A DNA stretch of 64,000 nucleotides from Pleomorphomonas sp. T1.2MG-36 (GTDB lineage Bacteria > Pseudomonadota > Alphaproteobacteria > Rhizobiales > Pleomorphomonadaceae): assembly GCF_950100655.1 (NCBI RefSeq), contig NZ_CATNLY010000051.1, positions 1-64,000 on the forward strand. Direction: 5' to 3'. Under the pieces are notes generated by a model, which searched no databases, had not been told where the DNA came from, and worked only from the letters and a program-made list of their open reading frames with translations. Position 1 is the first letter of the stretch, and the number at the start of each line of letters is the position of its first letter. The position numbers and the translations under genes were made by a program. Positions 9,067-18,005 of this stretch are shown one piece after another.

Positions 9067-9116
9067 AGAAGGCGTCGTGCGCCCGCCGGTAACCGGTGGC
9101 GGAGGGCGCCTTCTTC
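9067..9116 (+). promoter_or_regulatory. Structured mRNA leader before the MFS transporter
   Basis: The predicted leader contains 9-base arms AAGAAGGCG (about 9067) and CGCCTTCTT (about 9107) that enclose a second GC-rich hairpin built on CCGCC/GGCGG. Together they form one long stem-loop directly upstream of the weak ribosome binding site. I do not recognise it as a named riboswitch. It could be a translational control element or simply a stable leader. Confidence 0.4.
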
Positions 9117-9127
9117 GTGTGGATTTC

Positions 9128-10315
9128 ATGACCGCCCCATCCAGCTCCCCGTCCGTTCCGGCGCCCATTCGGCGCGACCGGCTGACCTGGGCCGCCTATC
9201 TGGCGCTCGCCCAGTTCACCTTCTTCCTGAACATCCAGGGCAACATCATCCCCTTCCTGAAGGACGAGTTCGACCTCAGCTATCGGGTGGTGACGCTGCA
9301 TCCGGCGGCGGTGGCGGCCGGTCTGATCGTGTCGGGGCTGTTCGGCGAGCGACTGACGCGTCGCTATGGCCGGAAGCTGTCGGTGTCGATCGGTCTGGTC
9401 GGCATGCTGGTCGGGGCGCTGGCCATCATCGCCGCGCCGCATCCGGCCGTCAGTATTTTCGGCTGCTTCCTGATGGGCGCCGTCGGCTGCCTGATCCTGA
9501 TCATCGTGCCGACGCTCCTGGCCGAATGGCATGGCGCCAACCGCTCGGTGGCGATCGGCGAGGCCAACGGCATCTCCTATGTCGCCTCGCTGACGGCGGC
9601 GATGGCGGTCGGCCTGTTCGCGGCCATCGGGCTCGGATGGCGGGCGGCGCTGCTCCTCGGCGTCGTGCTGGCCGGCCTGCTCATCGTCTTCCTGCGTGGC
9701 GTTCCTGTGCCCGAGGCGGCCAAGCCCGTCGCGCCGACCGTGAACGGCAAGCCGGGCGGACGCCTGCCCGTGGTCTACTGGTTCTACTGGCTGACGATCA
9801 TCGCCTTCGTCGGCGTCGAGCAGTCGGTCCTGGTATGGGCGACCGAGTTCATGACCCGCGTCAAAGGCCTGCCGGTCGCATCGTCGGCGGTGATTGCCGG
9901 CGCCTTCTCGTTCGGCATGCTGGTCGGCCGCCTGTCGTCCTCGTTGATCCTGAAGCGGATGACGGCGAGCCTTGCGCTCTATCTGTCGGCCATCGTCACG
10001 CTGCCGGCCTTCTTCCTGTTCTGGGGGGCGTCCAGCCTGCCGCTCGCCGTGTTCGGCCTGTTCGCGCTCGGTCTCGGCTGCTCGCTGCAATATCCGCTGA
10101 CCCTGACCAAGGCGATCGTCACCGCCGGCCCTTATGGGGAGCTGGCAACGGCGCGCGCCTCGCTGGCCAGCGGCCTCTCCATCATGATCATTCCCTGGCT
10201 GGTGGGCGCCACGGCCGATCAGGTCGGCCTGTCGGGCGCCATCGCGCTGCTGCCGATCCTCACCGTCGTCGCCGTGGGCTTCCTGTTCGTCGGCGAACGG
10301 GTGGTTCGCCGCTGA
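9128..10315 (+). CDS. MFS transporter of the CynX/NimT type
   Basis: This 395-residue protein has about twelve transmembrane helices. The conserved loop between helices 2 and 3 (FGERLTRRYGRKLSV) marks the major facilitator superfamily. The overall pattern resembles the CynX/NimT group (cyanate and nitroimidazole transporters), but the substrate cannot be inferred. The ATG at 9128 is chosen because residues before it are glycine/arginine-rich and come from the leader hairpin. It has its own strong promoter and a structured leader, and no cotranscribed neighbour. The converging gene at 10448 encodes a secreted GH5 enzyme and is not obviously related. Confidence 0.85.
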   Translation: MTAPSSSPSVPAPIRRDRLTWAAYLALAQFTFFLNIQGNIIPFLKDEFDLSYRVVTLHPAAVAAGLIVSGLFGERLTRRYGRKLSVSIGLVGMLVGALAIIAAPHPAVSIFGCFLMGAVGCLILIIVPTLLAEWHGANRSVAIGEANGISYVASLTAAMAVGLFAAIGLGWRAALLLGVVLAGLLIVFLRGVPVPEAAKPVAPTVNGKPGGRLPVVYWFYWLTIIAFVGVEQSVLVWATEFMTRVKGLPVASSAVIAGAFSFGMLVGRLSSSLILKRMTASLALYLSAIVTLPAFFLFWGASSLPLAVFGLFALGLGCSLQYPLTLTKAIVTAGPYGELATARASLASGLSIMIIPWLVGATADQVGLSGAIALLPILTVVAVGFLFVGERVVRR

Positions 10316-10447
10316 TACCTTTTCCGTCAGGTTTCGACCTTCCGGGCGGAAGCTTATGGAAGCGGAAGCGCCCGACCGGGCGCCGGCCGGTCAGGCCGAA
10401 ACCCGCTTGAGCTGGATGAGTCCAGATCAAGCGGATCGGGTATGACG

Positions 10448-11713
10448 TCAGTTGCCGGCAAGGCCGAGCGCCGATTTGATCTCGGGTTCGAGGGTAAGGG
10501 CCTTGCCGTCGCCGATCACCGAAAAGCCCTGTCCGGCGCTGGTGAGTCCGGCCGAATAGATCGCCCAGGCAAAGCCCTTGTCGTCGGCGGCGGCGCGCGT
10601 CGCCTCGATGAGGGCGATGCGCGAGGCGGGATCGGCGGCATCCTGGAAGATGCCGAATTCGCCCAACAGGATGCGCTCGGCCGGAATTCCGTTCTCGTTG
10701 GCCCAGTTGCTGACCCGCTGGAAATCTGCGCCGATGGTGGCCGGGCCGGCCTCGGTGGAGCGATAGGCGTCGAGCGCTTCGCCCACCCCGATGTCGAGTT
10801 CCCTTCGGCGTTTCGGATCGGCCACCTGCTTGGCGATTCGGTTCTTCGCGTCTTGCAGAAGCCGCTTGCCTTCGGCGGCGTCGAGGTGGGCGGCCGGATA
10901 GGGCAGATGGGTGAGGTAGCGGCCGGGGTCGTCGACCCAGGGCCGGCCGGCGTGGCTGACGGCCATCGGTTCGTAATAGTGGAAGGTCCAGACGATGTTG
11001 GGATCGTCGGCGAAAGGGGCCGGGTCGAGGCGCGTCAGCCCGTCGATGAGGCCGCCCCGACCGCCGGTCAGCACCAGCGTCAGCGTCGGCGCCGCCTGAC
11101 GGGCGGCCGATCTCAGCGCGGCGAGCTGGTCGGGCCAGCGGTCGGTCAGGGCGAGATAGGACCCCCAGTCCTGGTTGGGCTCGTTGATCGGTTCGAGCAG
11201 GGTCCGGTCGGGTGGCAGGGCGGCGAGGCGGCCGGCGAGGCGTGTGACGAGGCCGAGATAGCGGTCCCAGAGCAGCGGCGCATGGTCGTCGGTGCCGAGC
11301 ACATCCTGCAACCCGTCGGGACGCTCCTCGTCGACCGGCAGCAGGTGCATGTCGACGATCACCGTGAAGCCGAGCGCCTGCAAGCGCTCGGTCGCCGCGA
11401 CGATGCGGCCGATCAGCGGCCCGGCACCGTCGTCGCCCGCCCAGAGCAGGGCGGCGGCGTCGATGTTGAGGCGAACGAAATCGAAGCCCTCGGCCTTGAG
11501 GGTGGTGAGTTGCCGGTCGTCGATGCGGCCCATCCAGTCGGGGAAGTTGTCTCGATCGAAGCCGGGCGCCAGAAAGGCGTCGCGGGCGGTCCAGGTCTGC
11601 CAGACCTCGAAGTTGATGCCGCGCTTCAGGGCGGGGGTGGCGGCGGCCGGGAGCGCGGCGAGGAGCCCCAGGCAAAGCGCCGTGAGACGGGCGGCAAGGG
11701 TGGGGCGGTGCAT
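10448..11713 (-). CDS. Secreted glycoside hydrolase family 5 enzyme
   Basis: This 421-residue protein has a Sec signal peptide (1-25, ending LPAAA) and one GH5 catalytic domain. The family's invariant residues are visible: Arg81 (FVRLNID), His123 (DMH), Asn177-Glu178 (EPINEPN, acid/base), His245 and Tyr247 (WTFHYYEP), and Glu352 (LLGEFGIF, nucleophile). There is no carbohydrate-binding module or anchor, so it is probably periplasmic or secreted. GH5 enzymes cleave beta-1,4-glucans, mannans or related polymers. The subfamily cannot be told here. Related single-gene enzymes occur in rhizobia in polysaccharide turnover. It stands alone on the minus strand. Confidence 0.88.
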   Translation of the reverse strand: MHRPTLAARLTALCLGLLAALPAAATPALKRGINFEVWQTWTARDAFLAPGFDRDNFPDWMGRIDDRQLTTLKAEGFDFVRLNIDAAALLWAGDDGAGPLIGRIVAATERLQALGFTVIVDMHLLPVDEERPDGLQDVLGTDDHAPLLWDRYLGLVTRLAGRLAALPPDRTLLEPINEPNQDWGSYLALTDRWPDQLAALRSAARQAAPTLTLVLTGGRGGLIDGLTRLDPAPFADDPNIVWTFHYYEPMAVSHAGRPWVDDPGRYLTHLPYPAAHLDAAEGKRLLQDAKNRIAKQVADPKRRRELDIGVGEALDAYRSTEAGPATIGADFQRVSNWANENGIPAERILLGEFGIFQDAADPASRIALIEATRAAADDKGFAWAIYSAGLTSAGQGFSVIGDGKALTLEPEIKSALGLAGN

Positions 11714-11850
11714 CGGAACTCCTTCGGGAGGCTGCGCTGGGGGCGGTGGCCGATCATGCCGGGGCGGCGGCGCCGACGCAACGGACCCGTGCGGGAGTTG
11801 ACGATCTTCCGTCCGGCGCGCCGACGTGAGAGAAGGCAGCCAGAAATCTC

Positions 11851-12504
11851 ATGAACGCTGGCGCGGACCCGCCCGGCACTACCGGTAGACCCATCATGTT
11901 TCTCACCCTGGTCGATTTCGTCGGCTGCTTCGCCTTTGCCCTCAGCGGTGGTACGCGCGCCGTGGAGCGGCGGCTCGATCCGTTCGGCATCGTCTTTCTG
12001 GCCTTCGTCGCCGCCACCTTCGGCGGCATCATGCGCGATGTGGTGATCGGCGCCGTGCCGCCGGTGGCCTTCGTCACCTGGCACTACTTCGCCATTTCCT
12101 GCGCCGCCGGCTTCTGCTGCATCTTCGCCCACCACCTGATCGCGCGTCTTGCCGCGCCAGTGGCGGTGTTCGACGCGCTGGGGCTCGGGCTCTATGTGGT
12201 GGTGGGCACGCGCAAGGCCATGGATGCCGGCCTCTCGCCGCTGATGGCGGCCGTGGTCGGCATGATCACCGCCATCGGCGGCGGCATCGGCCGCGATATC
12301 CTGGCGGCGCAGACGCCGATGGTTCTGCACAAGGAGATCTACGCGCTGGCGGCGCTGATCGGCGCGCTGGTGGTCTCGGTCGGCGATTATTACCACCTGC
12401 CGGGCGTGCCCGTCGCCATCGTCGGCGGTGGCCTGTCCATCCTGCTCCGTCTCGCCGCCATGCGCTGGGACTGGAATCTGCCGCCGCCGGCCGGCCGCAC
12501 GTAG
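11851..12504 (+). CDS. TRIC/YicG-family (UPF0126) membrane protein
   Basis: This 217-residue protein has seven hydrophobic helices in two homologous halves, each with a glycine-rich kink. GGIMRDVVIGAVPP lies in the first half and GGGIGRDILAAQTP in the second. This duplicated G-G-x-x-R-D pattern is diagnostic for UPF0126. Members are trimeric: bacterial TRIC homologues conduct monovalent cations, and E. coli YicG has been linked to glycine uptake. The start at 11851 gives a 15-residue extension before the first helix. An ATG at 11896 is equally possible, as neither has a strong ribosome binding site. Confidence 0.88.
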   Translation: MNAGADPPGTTGRPIMFLTLVDFVGCFAFALSGGTRAVERRLDPFGIVFLAFVAATFGGIMRDVVIGAVPPVAFVTWHYFAISCAAGFCCIFAHHLIARLAAPVAVFDALGLGLYVVVGTRKAMDAGLSPLMAAVVGMITAIGGGIGRDILAAQTPMVLHKEIYALAALIGALVVSVGDYYHLPGVPVAIVGGGLSILLRLAAMRWDWNLPPPAGRT

Positions 12505-12637
12505 GCGGGCGGTTCCTCCGGCGACGGCATGTGGAGTGCCGATCCGATCGAATCAGACCGGCGCTCCAGGCTCTTGTTTGTGAAGCATCATCTTCGCGGT
12601 CGTCGCTTCACGTCGGCCGGATGATGCTTTCGGCTCC

Positions 12638-14662
12638 TCAGCCGGTGCGAATGCCGGAGAGGAAGGTATCGACCTCGTTCCGCAGCGTGTCGGACTGGCG
12701 GGCGAGATTGTTGGCGGCGGCCAGAACCTGGCTCGCCGCGCCGGACGACTCGGTCGCCGCCTGGGTGATGCCCACCACATTCTGCGACACCTGGTGAGTG
12801 CCGATCGACGCCTGGCTGACGTTGCGGGCGATCTCGGCGGTGGCGGCGCCCTGCTGGTCGACGGCGGTGGCGATCGACGTGGCGATGCGGTTGAGGTGCT
12901 CGATCACGCCGGTGATGGTGACGATTGCCTCGGCCGACGACTGCGTCGACGACTGGATCTCTCCGATCTGCGACGAAATCTGCGACGTCGCCCGCGACGT
13001 CTGATCGGCAAGCTGCTTCACCTCGGCGGCAACGACGGCAAAGCCCTTGCCGGCTTCTCCCGCCCGCGCCGCCTCGATGGTGGCGTTGAGCGCCAGAAGG
13101 TTGGTCTGGCTGGCGATGCTGTCGATGAGGTTGACGACTTCGCCGATGCGATTGGCGCTTTCGGCCAGTTCGCGCACCCGCTCGGCCGTCAGCTGGGCAT
13201 CCTTGCTGGCCTTCGAGGCGACCACGGTGCTCTCGTCGGCCTGGCGCTTGATCTCCGAGATGGAGGTCGCCAGCTCCTCGGCCGCCGCCGCCACGGTCTC
13301 GACGTTTGTGGAGGCCTCCTCGGCGGCGCTCGCCACGGTGACCGACTGGCTGGAGACTTCTTCGGCTGCGGCCGACATCGACTGCGCCGCCGCCTGCAAC
13401 TGCGTCGAGGAGCCGACGACCGTCTCGACGACGCCGCCGACAGCCGTCTCGAACGCGTCGGCCATCTCCTTCATCTCGGCGCGGCGCTGCGTCTCGGCTT
13501 CCGCCTTGGCGTGCTCTTGCTCCACGCGCATGCGCTGGTTTTCCTCAAGCCCCTGCTTGAACACGTGGAGCGTCGCCGCCATCGTGCCCACCTCGTCGCC
13601 GCGCCCAAGGCCGGGCACGTCGACCGTAAGGTCGCCTTCGGAGATCCGCTGCATGGCCTGGGTGAGGGAGACGACGGGCCGCGACAGGCCGCGCCCGATC
13701 AGCACCGAGAGCACCGCTCCGAGCAGCAGTCCGCCGCCGGCAAAACTCCACAGGGTGGTGGTGGTCGAGGCCTGGCTCGCCTCGGTGTTGCTCTTCAATT
13801 CGGCTTGCGCGTCCTGGACGGCCGACTGGAAGCCCGCGAACTCGTCTGCGATCTTGGCGACGAAGGTCCGCATTTCTGTGGCCTGTTTCTCGATGTCGGA
13901 CTCCAGCGCCAGGGACTTGTTGAACCCTTCGACATATTGCGCGATGTGACCGCGAACGGTGCCGAGCCGGCTGGCGAGCGCCGGAGGGGCGACGGCAATG
14001 GCCTCGTTCAGCGCGGCGTCGGCGTCCACGAAGGCCTTGAGGGCGTTCTTGTCGGCATCGGCTTCGCTTTTCGCCGTTGCCTTGGTGGCGAAGATGCGGC
14101 CGGTGAGGATGAAGCGAAGAGCTCGCTCGGAGTGCGCGGCCACCGGCGATCCCTGGCCTGCGTCGTCGATGATCGCTTCGAGATCGGTGCGGAGCTTCAC
14201 GCCAAGCGGGTTGAGCGTCTCGGCGGACAGGCCGTTGACGTCGTGGCGGGTCTTGATGAGCGTCGCAAGCAGGCCGTCATAAGTCTCGAAACTGGCCTGC
14301 ATGGCCTTGAGATGGTCGGTCTGCTCGGCGTCGCCGGTGGCTTTCAGACCGTCCTCGAGCGCGGCCCGCATGGCCGACGCCCGTTCCGTCACGGCGGCGT
14401 CTGCGTCGGGCAGTGTCGTGTAGATGACTTCCCGCGCGGCGCGGCGATATTCGAGGAAGGTGGTCTGGATCCTGTTTGCCTTGTCGGTGACATCGATTTG
14501 GGTGAACAGGGTTCCGATGACGTCGCCGATGCCCGAAAGGCTTTTGAGCGACATGCCGGCCGTAAAGGCCAGGATCACCAGAATGGCGGAAAAGCCGAGT
14601 CCGATGCGTGTGGAGATGTTCACGGATCGTCGGGACCCGGCGGTGTGGGGCTGCGTCTGCAT
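12638..14662 (-). CDS. Methyl-accepting chemotaxis protein
   Basis: This 674-residue receptor is anchored by two membrane helices (about 18-38 and 301-325). Between them is a mostly helical periplasmic sensor of about 260 residues. A HAMP domain (about 325-375) and a full methyl-accepting signalling domain (about 430-640) with the hairpin tip [21 protein letters not shown] follow. No C-terminal CheR-tethering pentapeptide is seen. The start at 14662 is set by AGGAGG about ten bases upstream. A longer open frame to 14878 has no such site. The ligand is unknown. No other che genes are in the window, so it is an orphan receptor. Its upstream region is conspicuously AT-rich. Confidence 0.95.
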   Translation of the reverse strand: MQTQPHTAGSRRSVNISTRIGLGFSAILVILAFTAGMSLKSLSGIGDVIGTLFTQIDVTDKANRIQTTFLEYRRAAREVIYTTLPDADAAVTERASAMRAALEDGLKATGDAEQTDHLKAMQASFETYDGLLATLIKTRHDVNGLSAETLNPLGVKLRTDLEAIIDDAGQGSPVAAHSERALRFILTGRIFATKATAKSEADADKNALKAFVDADAALNEAIAVAPPALASRLGTVRGHIAQYVEGFNKSLALESDIEKQATEMRTFVAKIADEFAGFQSAVQDAQAELKSNTEASQASTTTTLWSFAGGGLLLGAVLSVLIGRGLSRPVVSLTQAMQRISEGDLTVDVPGLGRGDEVGTMAATLHVFKQGLEENQRMRVEQEHAKAEAETQRRAEMKEMADAFETAVGGVVETVVGSSTQLQAAAQSMSAAAEEVSSQSVTVASAAEEASTNVETVAAAAEELATSISEIKRQADESTVVASKASKDAQLTAERVRELAESANRIGEVVNLIDSIASQTNLLALNATIEAARAGEAGKGFAVVAAEVKQLADQTSRATSQISSQIGEIQSSTQSSAEAIVTITGVIEHLNRIATSIATAVDQQGAATAEIARNVSQASIGTHQVSQNVVGITQAATESSGAASQVLAAANNLARQSDTLRNEVDTFLSGIRTG

Positions 14663-15300
14663 ATTCGTCGCTTCCTCCTGTCGGCCATTAGTGAGTCCAA
14701 CCTCAGGTAGAGCGGCGATTAGTTTCGATTCGCCGCTGTTGGAACCTGCAATATTTCGATTTAGAATGGTTAAAACACTCATAACGCGAAATAATATCTG
14801 GTGAAGCGTGTGTATTAGAAGTTTGGAAAATGACCGTTGCTCTTTTATTTCGAACGGCTGGATCCGTAGTAGTTCCAAATTATATTTATAACTAGCTAGA
14901 ATTGGCCGCAGATCAGCCGAAAATAACAGGCTGTCTATGAGAGAATTTACTTGGTTAAATATTAACTCGTTACTTATTTGATGCTGGTGTGGCCTCTATA
15001 GGCATCTTTAACAATGGCAGAATTGTTCTTTTTCCCGCCACATTCAAGTGGGTGGGACACCCATTCGCAACGTTTCCGACCGATAGGGCGCGCGGACAAA
15101 TTTCGCTCGGCGGCCTGCCCGGCGGCGGGGCGGGCTCCAAGATTTCTGTTCGAGAGGGAGATTCGGGTCCGGAGATTTGGTGCGGCATGAGAGGCCGCTG
15201 CGGCTGTCGTCCCGGTGGATCGCGCGGTGGACGCTTCCGGGGCGCGAGCCCGCCTGAGCGCGGATGGCGCCGCCGGACATGCCGTTGCCGTAAACGCACT
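14663..15300. other. Gene-free stretch upstream of the chemoreceptor
   Basis: About 640 bases without a supportable gene. The first 300 (to about 15000) are AT-rich compared with the rest of the window and probably hold the promoter of the chemoreceptor gene. The remainder is GC-rich, and short open frames there have no ribosome binding site or recognisable product. Confidence 0.6.
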
Positions 15301-15331
15301 GAAGGCGCGGACACAAAATGTCCGCGCCTTC
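15301..15331 (-). terminator. Hairpin ending the permease-amidohydrolase operon
   Basis: A perfect 13-bp stem (15301-15313 with 15319-15331) with a 5-base loop lies 42 bp beyond the amidohydrolase stop. There is no clear U-run on either strand, so it may be an mRNA 3'-end stabiliser or a weak terminator. Confidence 0.6.
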
Positions 15332-15372
15332 AGATGTCGATGCGATGGATGACGAATCCTACGGTGATCGGC

Positions 15373-16599
15373 TCAGTTGAGGGCCGTCTCGACCTGCCGC
15401 GCCGTGCGGGCGACAATCCTGCCGCCCTTCACCACGACGTTCCGATCGGGCAGGTCCAGGATCACGTCGGCGACGCGATGGGTGTCGAGCAGCACCATGT
15501 CGGCGCGGGCACCGACGAAGATGCCGTAGTCGGGGATGCGCAGCGCCTTGGCCGCGTTCACCGTCAGCATGTCGAGCACGGTTGCCTGATCGTCGGCGCC
15601 GCCGAGATGGCAGGCGGGAAGGGCCAGCGCGGCAATCTGCAGCAAGTCACCAGTGCCGTAGGGCGTGAAGGCATTGCGGATGTTGTTGGTGGCCAGGCAG
15701 ACGTTGACCCCGCCATCGCGCAGCGCACGGACCGGCGCGATGGTCCGGCGGACGTTTTCCAGATCCTTTCGCCCACCAAGGTGCATGTCCGTCGCCGGCA
15801 GGGCCATGACCGAGATGCCGGCGTCTTTTATCAATGCGATGATCTCGCCGCGCCGTTCGTGGGGCACGGCCGCCAGCGCCGTCAGATGGCCAACCGAGAC
15901 GCGTCCCTGCCAGCCCTCGGCAATGGTCTTTCGCGCCAGGTACTCGATGGACATCGCGTCCGCGTCGTCGCGGAAGTCCTGATGAAAATCGAGGTCCTTG
16001 TCGAAGTCCTTTGCCAGGCGGAAGACCCAGTCGATGTGAGCGTTGGCATCGGTGTCGTTGTACGGAATGCCGCCGACCACATCGGCGCCCCGTTTCATCG
16101 CCTCCACCATCATCGCGTCGGTGCCCGGGGCCTTGAGGATGCCTTCCTGAGGGAAGGCCACCACCTGGATGTCGATCAGGCCGCGATACTCCTCGCGCAG
16201 GGCGAGAACCGTGTCGAAGCCCGTGAAGCCCTGGGCCGGATCGAATTCGGCATGGGCGCGCACGTGCGTCGTGCCGGACGTGATGAGCTTCTTGAGCACC
16301 CGACGCGAGCGCGCTTCGATGTCGTCGCGCGTGAAGGTGGGCTTCAGTTCCGCGGTGACGGCGATCGCTTCCATCAGCGTGCCGGAGCGATTGGGCTTGC
16401 GGTCCATCACATAGGCCTTCTCCAGATGGAGATGGCTCTCGATCAGGCCCGGTATGAGGACGCGGCCGGCGGCGTCGATGTCTTCCTTGGCAGTGGCGGC
16501 GATGCCGGATTTGATCTCGACGATCTTGCCCCCGTCCACGCCGACGTCGGTGAGCTCGGCTGAATCGTCGATGCGAGTGTTGCGAAAGATCAGGTCCAT
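15373..16599 (-). CDS. CodA-like amidohydrolase with altered active site
   Basis: This 408-residue protein is a metal-dependent amidohydrolase most like cytosine deaminase CodA. Shared landmarks are PGLIESHLHLEK (metal ligands His56, His58), VVAFPQEGIL (148-155), GADVVGGIP, His206 (FHQDF), His238 (VGHLTA) and YGTGDLLQIA. Where CodA has HCDE, with catalytic Glu, this protein has HQDF. Where CodA has GHDD, with the metal-binding Asp, it has ATNN (303-306). Cytosine deamination is therefore unlikely, and a cyclic amide or ureide is a better guess. The ATG at 16599 follows GGAGTG, 23 bp after the permease stop. The pair diverges from the allFGKHS-like set, which suggests one shared pathway. Confidence 0.8.
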   Translation of the reverse strand: MDLIFRNTRIDDSAELTDVGVDGGKIVEIKSGIAATAKEDIDAAGRVLIPGLIESHLHLEKAYVMDRKPNRSGTLMEAIAVTAELKPTFTRDDIEARSRRVLKKLITSGTTHVRAHAEFDPAQGFTGFDTVLALREEYRGLIDIQVVAFPQEGILKAPGTDAMMVEAMKRGADVVGGIPYNDTDANAHIDWVFRLAKDFDKDLDFHQDFRDDADAMSIEYLARKTIAEGWQGRVSVGHLTALAAVPHERRGEIIALIKDAGISVMALPATDMHLGGRKDLENVRRTIAPVRALRDGGVNVCLATNNIRNAFTPYGTGDLLQIAALALPACHLGGADDQATVLDMLTVNAAKALRIPDYGIFVGARADMVLLDTHRVADVILDLPDRNVVVKGGRIVARTARQVETALN

Positions 16600-16622
16600 G
16601 ATGTGTTCACTCCGAGCGTTGA

Positions 16623-18005
16623 TTAGACCATGGCGAAGGAGAGGATGACCAGCACCGCGACGCAGCCCAGGATGTAGGGCGCGTTCCCCTTGGAGACCTG
16701 GAGCACCGGGATTCTGAAGCCGGCGGAAAGGGCCTGCATGGTGATGTTGACCAGCGACACCTGGCTGCCGAAGCCGACGCCGATGGTGACGAAGCCCACG
16801 GCGAGCGGCGAGAAGCCCAGCGCCACGGCGATCGGCAGAACCAGCGTCAGGATCGAACCGACATAGGCGCCGGCCGGGAAGCCGATGGCGAAGCCGGCAA
16901 TGACGGCCGCCGGTACGACCAGCGACGTGGGGGCCATGTTGACCAGGCCGGCGATGGTACCGAAGGCGCCGATCTTCTCGATCATGCCGATGAAGACGAG
17001 GAACAGGCCGACCTGCAGGAGGCGGGTGAGGATGTAGGAGGAGCCGTCGACCATCGCGTCGACCGATCCGTTCAGCGAGAAGTCGCTGCACAGCCAGACC
17101 AGCGCCAAGGTGATGATCGCGTAGCTGATCGGACCAAGCACCGGGATGCCCAGGGCGTTGTTGACGAAGGGGCCGGCAATGACCGCGAACATCAGGAATG
17201 CCGCGGGGATGGTCCGCCGCCAAAGCTGGGCGTTGGACATGTCGCGGAATTCTTCCGGCACCTCGCCGTGGAACAGCCCTTTCGCGCGCTTGGTGCCGAT
17301 GAAGGCGATGGCAACCGCGATCACGACGAAGATCATCGTGTAAGGCTGCATCATCGAGACGTAGTCGGCGACCGGAACGCCGGTGAGCTTGGATACGACC
17401 GAAGACTCCAGTGACGCCGGCGACGTGGTGAAACAGGCGGCCGCGGCAATGGACATGCCTGCGATGACGGCGGGAATGGCGCCGACGGCGGCGAAGGCGA
17501 GCGGGGCGATGACCATGGCGCTGCCGCCGCCGATGCCCGACATGTAGGTTGCCGCCGCCTGCAGGATGACAATGAAGGCGCCGACATATTCAACCCGGTC
17601 GCCGATGTTGCGGCGGACCAGCGTCAGCGCGGAGGCGTAGCCACCGGCCTTGAACACCGCCATGGCGATCGCCGAATTCAGAATGGGCACGGTGATCGAC
17701 AGCATCTTCGGCACGGTCTCGACGAGCCGCTGGTTGGCTTCGGCGAAGCCGATGTCGCCGATGATCATCGCCATGGCGCCGCCGGCGAGGGCGGCAACCA
17801 GCATGTTCACCTGGGCGAACAGCAAGCCGAGAATGAGCAGGATTGGTAGCACACCAATCATCGCGGCAGCGGACGTGGCTGGCGCGCTGCGTGCGACAAA
17901 GGCCAGTGCCAGGCACGCAACTACGGCGCCGACAATGATGATCGTGTTACGCCGCGCCCCGTCTGGTGCAGGGGTCGTCGCGGCAGAAGCCGACGGATTG
18001 GACAT
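16623..18005 (-). CDS. Polytopic transporter of the ion-transporter superfamily type
   Basis: This 460-residue protein has eleven or twelve hydrophobic helices. Two re-entrant-looking glycine-rich segments, ATYMSGIGGGSAMVIAPLAF in the first half and IGVGFGSQVSLVNITMQAL in the second, resemble the inverted-repeat hairpins of CitM/GntP/DcuC-type carriers. The N-terminal 18 residues are Ser/Ala/Pro-rich and cytoplasmic. It probably imports the substrate of the downstream amidohydrolase as an anion or neutral ureide by symport. The family assignment is by overall pattern only. It is first in a two-gene leftward operon, with a 1.1-kb divergent region separating it from the allF homologue. Confidence 0.7.
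   Translation of the reverse strand: MSNPSASAATTPAPDGARRNTIIIVGAVVACLALAFVARSAPATSAAAMIGVLPILLILGLLFAQVNMLVAALAGGAMAMIIGDIGFAEANQRLVETVPKMLSITVPILNSAIAMAVFKAGGYASALTLVRRNIGDRVEYVGAFIVILQAAATYMSGIGGGSAMVIAPLAFAAVGAIPAVIAGMSIAAAACFTTSPASLESSVVSKLTGVPVADYVSMMQPYTMIFVVIAVAIAFIGTKRAKGLFHGEVPEEFRDMSNAQLWRRTIPAAFLMFAVIAGPFVNNALGIPVLGPISYAIITLALVWLCSDFSLNGSVDAMVDGSSYILTRLLQVGLFLVFIGMIEKIGAFGTIAGLVNMAPTSLVVPAAVIAGFAIGFPAGAYVGSILTLVLPIAVALGFSPLAVGFVTIGVGFGSQVSLVNITMQALSAGFRIPVLQVSKGNAPYILGCVAVLVILSFAMV

Noticed and set aside
14940..14990. A CtrA-like TTAA...TTAA pair upstream of the chemoreceptor
   Set aside because: Spacing between the TTAA halves is three bases, not seven, so it does not fit the consensus.
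15044..15316. A 90-codon minus-strand frame before the island
   Set aside because: It has no ribosome binding site and no recognisable content, and its start overlaps the terminator-like hairpin at 15301-15331.
14989..16563. A 524-codon plus-strand frame over the amidohydrolase
   Set aside because: It is antisense to the CodA-like gene, which has full family motifs on the minus strand.
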